Source: Pseudomonadota bacterium
Lineage (GTDB): Bacteria > Pseudomonadota > Alphaproteobacteria > Rhizobiales > Devosiaceae
DNA: 10,256 nt
Assembly (NCBI GenBank): GCA_023433985.1
Contig: JAEYTN010000195.1
Span: 1 to 10,256, forward strand
Direction of reading: 5' to 3'
Positions 6,066-10,256 of the stretch are shown in pieces. The first letter of the stretch is position 1. Every line of letters begins with the position of its first letter. A program made the position numbers and the translations under genes. The notes below the pieces were generated by a model. That model was not told the DNA's origin, ran no database searches, and saw nothing but the letters and a program-made list of their open reading frames with translations.

Positions 6066-8441
6066 TCACCGGCCACCGAAGAAGCTTTGCGCCGCTGTAC
6101 GGATGGCGACGGCGTCGATGCCGTAGTGCCTGTAGAGGTCGCTGACGCTGCCGGTCTGGCCGAAATGCTCGACCCCGAGCGAAACCGTGCGGTGCCCATG
6201 CACGCCGCCCAGCCAGCTCAGCGTCGCCGGGTGGCCGTCGATGACGGTCACGAGGCCCGCATGGCGCGGCACTTCGGCAAGCAGCGCCTCGATGTGGCTT
6301 GGCTCGCCCGCCTCGCCCCGACGGCGGGCCCGCTGGCTGCCATGCCAGCCGGCATTGAGCCGGTCGGCCGAGGTGACCGCCAGCACGGCGACGTTGCGCC
6401 GCTCTCCACCGATGGCGCCCGCCGCCGCGATCGCCTGGTCCGCCAGCACGCCCTGGTAGGCGATGACCACCTCGGTCGCCGGCGTCGGCGGCTGCAGCCA
6501 GTAGGCGCCGCGGATGATGCCGTTGGCGAGCGAGGCGCCCATCGACCGCGGCACCTGCTCGAGCACGCGGGTGGAGAGGCGCAGATAGACCGATCCGCCG
6601 GACACGTCGCGCGGCCAGGCCGCGAGGTCGGCGCGTTCCGAGCCGTCCCGCTGCATGTAGTCGAAGGCCCAATCCATGATGACGCTCAACTCGTCCGCGA
6701 AAGCGGGCTCAAAGCTGGCGAGCCCATCCTGCGCCATGCCGATCAGCGGCGTGCCGACCGACTGGTGCGCCCCGCCCTCCCCCGCGAGGGAAACGCCCGA
6801 GGGCGTCGCGACGACGAGGAAGCGCGCATCCTGGTAGCAGGCATAGTTCAGCGCATCGAGACCGCGGGCGATGAACGGATCGTAGAGCGTACCGACGGGC
6901 AGCAGCCGCTCGCCGAACAGCGAATGGCTGAGCCCCGCCGCCCCGAGCAGCAGGAACAGGTTCATCTCGGCGATGCCGAGCTCGATATGCTGCCCCTCGG
7001 GTTTGAACTGCCACTTCTGCGCGCTGGGGATCGCCTCGGCCTGGAAGCGGTCGGCCATCTCCTCGTTGGCGAACAGATGCCGCCGGTTCACCCAGGTGCC
7101 CAGATTGGTGGAAACCGTCACGTCGGGCGACGTGGTGACGATGCGCTTCGCCATCTCGCTGTCGGTCTTGGCAATGGCGTCGAGGATCTTGCCGAAGGCA
7201 GTCTGCGTCGAGGTGGCGCCGGTGCCGACGAATTGCGGCCCGATGGTGTCGACCCGCGGCGAGGTCAGGCGGCGGGGCGCGGTCGTGTTGAACGGCGCCG
7301 AGGCGAGGAACCGCTCGATCTCGCGGGCGTCGCCCAGCCCTTCGAACCTGTCCCACTCATGCCCCTCGCGCACGCCCATGGCGGCGCGCAGGCTCTCGAT
7401 CTGGGCGCCGGTCATCTGCCCGGCATGGTTGTCCTTGTGGCCAGCCAGCGGCGTTCCCCAGCCCTTGACGGTGTAGGCGATGAACACCGTCGGCTGGTCG
7501 GAGGTCGCCGCCTCGAACTGCTCGACGAGGCTGGGGATGCAGTGGCCGCCGAGGTTCGCCATCAGCTCGGCGAGTTGCGCGTCGGTGCGGCGCTCCAGCA
7601 GCGCCGTAGTCGGTCCCTGGTCGCCGATTTCATCGGCAAGCCGCTCGCGCCAGGCTTTGCCACCGCGGAACATCAGCGCCGAGTAGAGGTCGTTGGGGCA
7701 GTTGTCGATCCAGTCCTTGAGGCGCTGGCCGCCCGGTTCCTCGAAGGCCGCACGCTGCAGTGCCCCGTATTTCAGCGTCACCACCTTCCAGCCGAAGGCG
7801 GCGAAGATCGCCTCGATGCGGTCATAGAGGCCCTCGCGCACCACGCCATCGAGCGACTGCCGGTTGTAGTCGATGATCCACCAGCAATTGCGCAGGTTGT
7901 GCTTCCAGCCTTCCTGCAACGCTTCGTAGACATTGCCTTCGTCGAGTTCGGCATCGCCCACCAGTGCGATCATCCGGCCCTCCGGCCGCTTCTTCGCCCA
8001 GGGCTTCAGCCGCACATAGTCCTGCACCATCGAGGCGAAGGCGGTGAACGCCACGCCGAGGCCCACCGAGCCGGTGGAGATATCGACATCGTCGCTGTCC
8101 TTGGTGCGCGAAGGGTAGGACTGCGCCCCGCCATAGCCGCGGAACGCCTTGAGTTTCTCGAGGCTCTGCTTGCCGAACAGGTACTGGATGGCGTGGAACA
8201 CCGGCGCCGCATGCGGCTTCACCGCCACGCGGTCCTCCGGGCGCAACACGCCGAAATAGAGCGCCGACAGGATCGCCGCCATCGAGGCGGAAGAGGCCTG
8301 GTGGCCGCCCACCTTCAGCCCGTCGGGGTTGGGGCGGATGTGGTTGGCGTGGTGGATCGTCCAGTTGGAGAGCCACAGCGACTTCCGCGTCAACGCCTCG
8401 ATGAGCCCGATCCGATCCCGCGCTTCGCCCGATCCGTCCAT
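6066..8441 (-). CDS. Stand-alone thiamine-diphosphate 2-oxoacid dehydrogenase E1 (AceE/MdeB-like, transketolase superfamily)
   Basis: This 791-residue cytoplasmic enzyme resembles homodimeric pyruvate dehydrogenase E1. The N-terminal cofactor domain holds GLKVGGHQASSASM (41-54), SYPSRTKDSDDVDISTGSVGLG (108-129) and the ThDP/Mg motif GDAELDEGN (162-170) with Asn193; the GDx-28 residues-N spacing equals that of E. coli AceE. TVKGWG and NHAGQM (324-343) match the AceE active-site loop. The middle domain carries GQHIELGIAEMN (483-494), where Glu492 should activate the cofactor, and a transketolase C-terminal domain follows. It is about 95 residues shorter than AceE, mainly at the N-terminus that binds E2. 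No E2, E3 or lipoyl domain is nearby. The Pseudomonas putida MdeB precedent suggests 2-oxobutyrate or another 2-oxoacid; this is inference. ATG 8441 has GAGGAGG four bases upstream. It diverges from an Lrp-type regulator. Confidence 0.88.
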   Translation of the reverse strand: MDGSGEARDRIGLIEALTRKSLWLSNWTIHHANHIRPNPDGLKVGGHQASSASMAAILSALYFGVLRPEDRVAVKPHAAPVFHAIQYLFGKQSLEKLKAFRGYGGAQSYPSRTKDSDDVDISTGSVGLGVAFTAFASMVQDYVRLKPWAKKRPEGRMIALVGDAELDEGNVYEALQEGWKHNLRNCWWIIDYNRQSLDGVVREGLYDRIEAIFAAFGWKVVTLKYGALQRAAFEEPGGQRLKDWIDNCPNDLYSALMFRGGKAWRERLADEIGDQGPTTALLERRTDAQLAELMANLGGHCIPSLVEQFEAATSDQPTVFIAYTVKGWGTPLAGHKDNHAGQMTGAQIESLRAAMGVREGHEWDRFEGLGDAREIERFLASAPFNTTAPRRLTSPRVDTIGPQFVGTGATSTQTAFGKILDAIAKTDSEMAKRIVTTSPDVTVSTNLGTWVNRRHLFANEEMADRFQAEAIPSAQKWQFKPEGQHIELGIAEMNLFLLLGAAGLSHSLFGERLLPVGTLYDPFIARGLDALNYACYQDARFLVVATPSGVSLAGEGGAHQSVGTPLIGMAQDGLASFEPAFADELSVIMDWAFDYMQRDGSERADLAAWPRDVSGGSVYLRLSTRVLEQVPRSMGASLANGIIRGAYWLQPPTPATEVVIAYQGVLADQAIAAAGAIGGERRNVAVLAVTSADRLNAGWHGSQRARRRGEAGEPSHIEALLAEVPRHAGLVTVIDGHPATLSWLGGVHGHRTVSLGVEHFGQTGSVSDLYRHYGIDAVAIRTAAQSFFGGR

Positions 8442-8550
8442 GGTGCCTCCTCGTTGGCACCAGTCTGCGCTCCCTTGATTGGTGATTTCGGTCTATCTTG
8501 CGCGCTGCGCCGGTCACTGGCGCAGGTTTTCACCTCCACAAGGCAGCAGA
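8442..8550. promoter_or_regulatory. Divergent promoter region between the E1 gene and the Lrp-type regulator
   Basis: This 109-bp gap must hold both promoters. The E1 gene has its ribosome binding site at 8446-8452 (GAGGAGG on minus). The regulator has AAGG at 8540-8543 on plus, seven bases before ATG 8551. A relatively AT-rich stretch at 8474-8500 (TTGATTGGTGATTTCGGT and following) is the likeliest promoter core, but no clean -35/-10 pair is seen on either strand. The palindrome at 8505-8525 lies between this core and the regulator start. Confidence 0.65.
8505..8525. promoter_or_regulatory. Near-perfect 21-bp palindrome, candidate operator of the Lrp-type regulator
   Basis: The arms CTGCGCC (8505-8511) and GGCGCAG (8519-8525) are exact reverse complements. 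The interior adds GT/AC around a central C at 8515, leaving one mismatched pair (8512/8518). The centre is 36 bases before the regulator ATG and 74 bases before the E1 ATG. Lrp-family sites are usually palindromic but more AT-rich than this, so it could instead be a hairpin in the regulator mRNA leader. Confidence 0.5.
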
Positions 8551-9027
8551 ATGGCAGAAGCCGCCAATCCAAAGCTTAGCGTCATTGACCGGAAAATACT
8601 GCGCACCCTGCAGGAGGATGGCCGCATGACCGTGCAGGCCATCGCCGACCGCGTCGGGCTCTCGGCCTCCCCGTGCCTGCGCCGCATCCGCCAGCTGGAA
8701 ACGGCGGGGATCATCAGCGGCTATGCCGCGACGGTGGACCAGAAGGCGGTGGGGCTGCCGGTGTCGGTGTTCATCTCGATCAAGCTCGAACGCCAGCGCG
8801 CCGAGGAGCTCGACCGCTTCGCCGAGGCCGTGAGCCGCTGGCCCGAGGTGATGGAGTGCTACCTGATGACCGGCCAGTTCGACTATCTGCTCCGCGTGGT
8901 ATGCGCCGACCTCGCATCCTACGAGGAGTTTTTGCGCTCGAAACTGACGCAGCTCGAGGGCGTCGGCTCGATCGAATCCAGCTTCTCGCTGGCGCAGGTG
9001 AAACACTCGCGCGTGCTGCCGGTTTGA
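8551..9027 (+). CDS. Lrp/AsnC-family transcriptional regulator
   Basis: This 158-residue DNA-binding regulator has the two usual Lrp/AsnC parts. An N-terminal winged helix-turn-helix at about 8-57 carries IDRKILRTLQEDGRMTVQAIADRVGLSASPCLRRIRQLE, closely matching the Lrp pattern. A ligand-binding RAM domain at about 70-145 contains MTGQFDYLLRV (106-116) with the conserved Gly108 and Asp111. Length is typical. ATG 8551 is preferred because AAGG lies seven bases upstream and the family N-terminus begins here; an in-frame upstream GTG at 8479 would add 24 codons through the palindrome. The divergent position suggests that it autoregulates and controls the E1 gene in response to an amino acid or 2-oxoacid, as MdeR and BkdR do for their neighbours. 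The ligand is unknown. Confidence 0.95.
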   Translation: MAEAANPKLSVIDRKILRTLQEDGRMTVQAIADRVGLSASPCLRRIRQLETAGIISGYAATVDQKAVGLPVSVFISIKLERQRAEELDRFAEAVSRWPEVMECYLMTGQFDYLLRVVCADLASYEEFLRSKLTQLEGVGSIESSFSLAQVKHSRVLPV

Positions 9028-9052
9028 GGGTGGCGGTACCACCCCGCCCTCA
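9025..9052. terminator. Hairpin between convergent genes, possible bidirectional terminator
   Basis: TGAGGGTGG (9025-9033) pairs with CCGCCCTCA (9044-9052) through nine pairs, including one G-U on the plus strand, around a 10-base loop. The stop codon of the regulator (TGA 9025-9027) and that of the cyclase (complement of TCA 9050-9052) pair with each other at the base. There is no T-run on either side, so intrinsic termination would be weak. Only 22 bases separate the two genes. Confidence 0.4.
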
Positions 9053-10256
9053 GTGCTTCGAAGTCGCCGTAAACACCCCATCCCAGCCCCCCGGCGGTGG
9101 GTTGGTCCGCAAGTCGGCGATACGCTCGTCATAGAGGTCGTAGAGCTTGGCCACTTCCGCAGTGCCGTGCGCCCGGGCCTTCGCCAGCGCCGCCGCTGCC
9201 CGGTCCGGATCGGCGGCGCGGTAGGCGGCGATCAGCTCGGCGTGATCGGCGGCGAGCGCCTTGAACGCGGGCGTAAGGGCCATCGCGTCGTCACCCAGCA
9301 GCGTGTGGATCGGTACCGGCTCGGCGCGGCCGACGACGCGCACCAGGTCCACTTCGAGGAAGGCCAGGTCGCCCGCCGCCTGCCGCGTCGGGTCGGTGAC
9401 CAGTACCGAGACGCCATAGGCCTTGGTCAGCCCCTCGACGCGGGAGGCGAGGTTCACGCCGTCGCCGATGGCCGAGTAGCTGAACCGCTGCGCCGAGCCG
9501 AGATTGCCCACGCAGCACGGCGCCGAGTTGAGGCCGATGCCGACTTTCAGCGGCTTGTCGCGGCCGCGGTTCAGCGCTTCGAGCGAGGCGACCATCTGCA
9601 ACGCGGCGAGGCAGGCCTTGCGCTCGTGCTCGGCCACGTCGAGCGGGGCGTTCCAGAAGCACATGATGGCGTCGCCCATGTACTTGTCGATGGTGCCCTC
9701 GGAGGCGAGCAGGATGTCCGTCATCGGCGTGAGGAAGCCGTTGAGTAGCGCGGTGAGCTCGGTCGGGTTCATCTTCTCGGACATCGAGGTGAAGCCGCGA
9801 ATGTCCGAGAACAGCACGGTGAGCTCACGCTCGACCCCGCCAAGCGCCAGCGATTCCGGATCGGCGGCCAGCCGCTCCACCATGGTCGGCGACAGGTAGC
9901 GGCTGAAGGCGCCGCGCACGAACTGCCGCTCCCGGTCGGTCAGCAGCAGGAGGATTGGCGTCGTGACGAGGAACACCACCGCCACCGCGAGCCCCGGCAG
10001 CAGCGGATCGAGCAGCAGCCGCTCGTTCGCAAACGCCCACCACGAGGCGCCGGCTGCCACCGCGATCAGCACCAGCGCGATGCCCGAGGTGACCAGCGCG
10101 CCGGTGCGGCCGGCAAAGGCCAGCAATACCAGCCCGAGCAGCGCCGCCGTCGCGAGTTCTGCGCCGGGCGCCCAGTCGGGCCGGGTGAGAAACACCTGCC
10201 CCACCACCTGATCGATGATCTCGGCATGGACGCGGACGCCCGCCGTGGAATAGCCC
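9050..10256 (-). CDS. Membrane-bound class III adenylate cyclase with CHASE2-type sensor (5' end cut by window edge)
   Basis: The frame is open to the right edge, so the true start is outside. The visible N-terminal residues GYSTAGVRVHAEIIDQ (from about 10255) match the end of a periplasmic CHASE2 sensor, not a start; the GTG at 10207 is internal. Three hydrophobic segments follow (about 10156-10109, 10099-10043, 10000-9938), then the catalytic domain (about 9835-9308). Metal-binding aspartates are in LFSDIRGF (codon 9803-9805) and KYMGDAIM (9671-9673). The adenine-contact lysine is at 9683-9685, and transition-state Asn and Arg of GVNLASR are at 9452-9454 and 9440-9442. All catalytic residues are present, so the enzyme should make cAMP in response to an extracytoplasmic signal. 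The second purine-site residue is Ser (9473-9475) where class IIIb enzymes usually have Thr. It converges on the Lrp-type gene with no evident functional link. Confidence 0.93.
   Translation of the reverse strand, partial: GYSTAGVRVHAEIIDQVVGQVFLTRPDWAPGAELATAALLGLVLLAFAGRTGALVTSGIALVLIAVAAGASWWAFANERLLLDPLLPGLAVAVVFLVTTPILLLLTDRERQFVRGAFSRYLSPTMVERLAADPESLALGGVERELTVLFSDIRGFTSMSEKMNPTELTALLNGFLTPMTDILLASEGTIDKYMGDAIMCFWNAPLDVAEHERKACLAALQMVASLEALNRGRDKPLKVGIGLNSAPCCVGNLGSAQRFSYSAIGDGVNLASRVEGLTKAYGVSVLVTDPTRQAAGDLAFLEVDLVRVVGRAEPVPIHTLLGDDAMALTPAFKALAADHAELIAAYRAADPDRAAAALAKARAHGTAEVAKLYDLYDERIADLRTNPPPGGWDGVFTATSKH

Noticed and set aside
5964..8579. Plus-strand open frame of 871 codons antisense to the E1 gene
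   Set aside because: It is rich in Arg, His, Gly and Ala with no recognisable domain, has no good ribosome binding site, and mirrors a clearly conserved enzyme on the other strand. This is a GC-driven shadow frame.
1..10256. Defence system, CRISPR, prophage, transposon or biosynthetic cluster
   Set aside because: No repeats, transposase, integrase, nuclease or NRPS/PKS-type genes were seen. All genes belong to ordinary transport, metabolic, regulatory and signalling families, and composition looks even throughout.

Overview
The window is GC-rich chromosomal DNA with tightly packed genes. Long open frames run antisense to the real genes, as expected at this base composition. Gene families, codon use and layout (Dpp/Opp-type peptide importer, AceE/MdeB-type E1 beside an Lrp/AsnC regulator, CHASE2-type adenylate cyclase) suggest an alphaproteobacterium, probably Hyphomicrobiales. 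A Devosia-like genus is only an impression. I see no rRNA, tRNA, CRISPR array, insertion sequence or phage gene.

Region 1 (1-5788, minus strand) is one apparent operon. It reads right to left: periplasmic solute-binding protein, a single polypeptide carrying both ABC ATPase domains (OppD-OppF type), permease B, permease C, and the first 167 codons of a PLP enzyme of the isopenicillin N epimerase-like class V aminotransferase family. Permeases B and C overlap by 4 bases. The PLP enzyme starts at the base after the permease C stop. A strong stem-loop between the binding-protein and ATPase genes probably gives more binding protein than membrane complex. The unit looks like uptake of a peptide-like compound coupled to an enzyme acting on it; the substrate cannot be read from the sequence.

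Region 2 (5789-6065) is the binding-protein leader and promoter region. It has a strong ribosome binding site and a compact cluster of overlapping TGTC/GACA inverted repeats that looks like an operator.

Region 3 (6066-9027) is a divergent pair: a stand-alone thiamine-diphosphate E1 enzyme on minus and an Lrp/AsnC-family regulator on plus. The 109-bp gap between them holds a near-perfect 21-bp palindrome. By analogy with mdeB/mdeR of Pseudomonas putida, the regulator probably senses an amino acid or 2-oxoacid and controls the E1 gene.

Region 4 (9050-10256) is a minus-strand class III adenylate cyclase that runs off the right edge. It converges on the regulator gene, and both stop codons lie in the base of one small hairpin.

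Nothing here is clearly a new type of system. The points most worth a second look are the transporter/PLP-enzyme coupling, the divergent E1/Lrp pair with its palindrome, and the repeat cluster upstream of the binding-protein gene.
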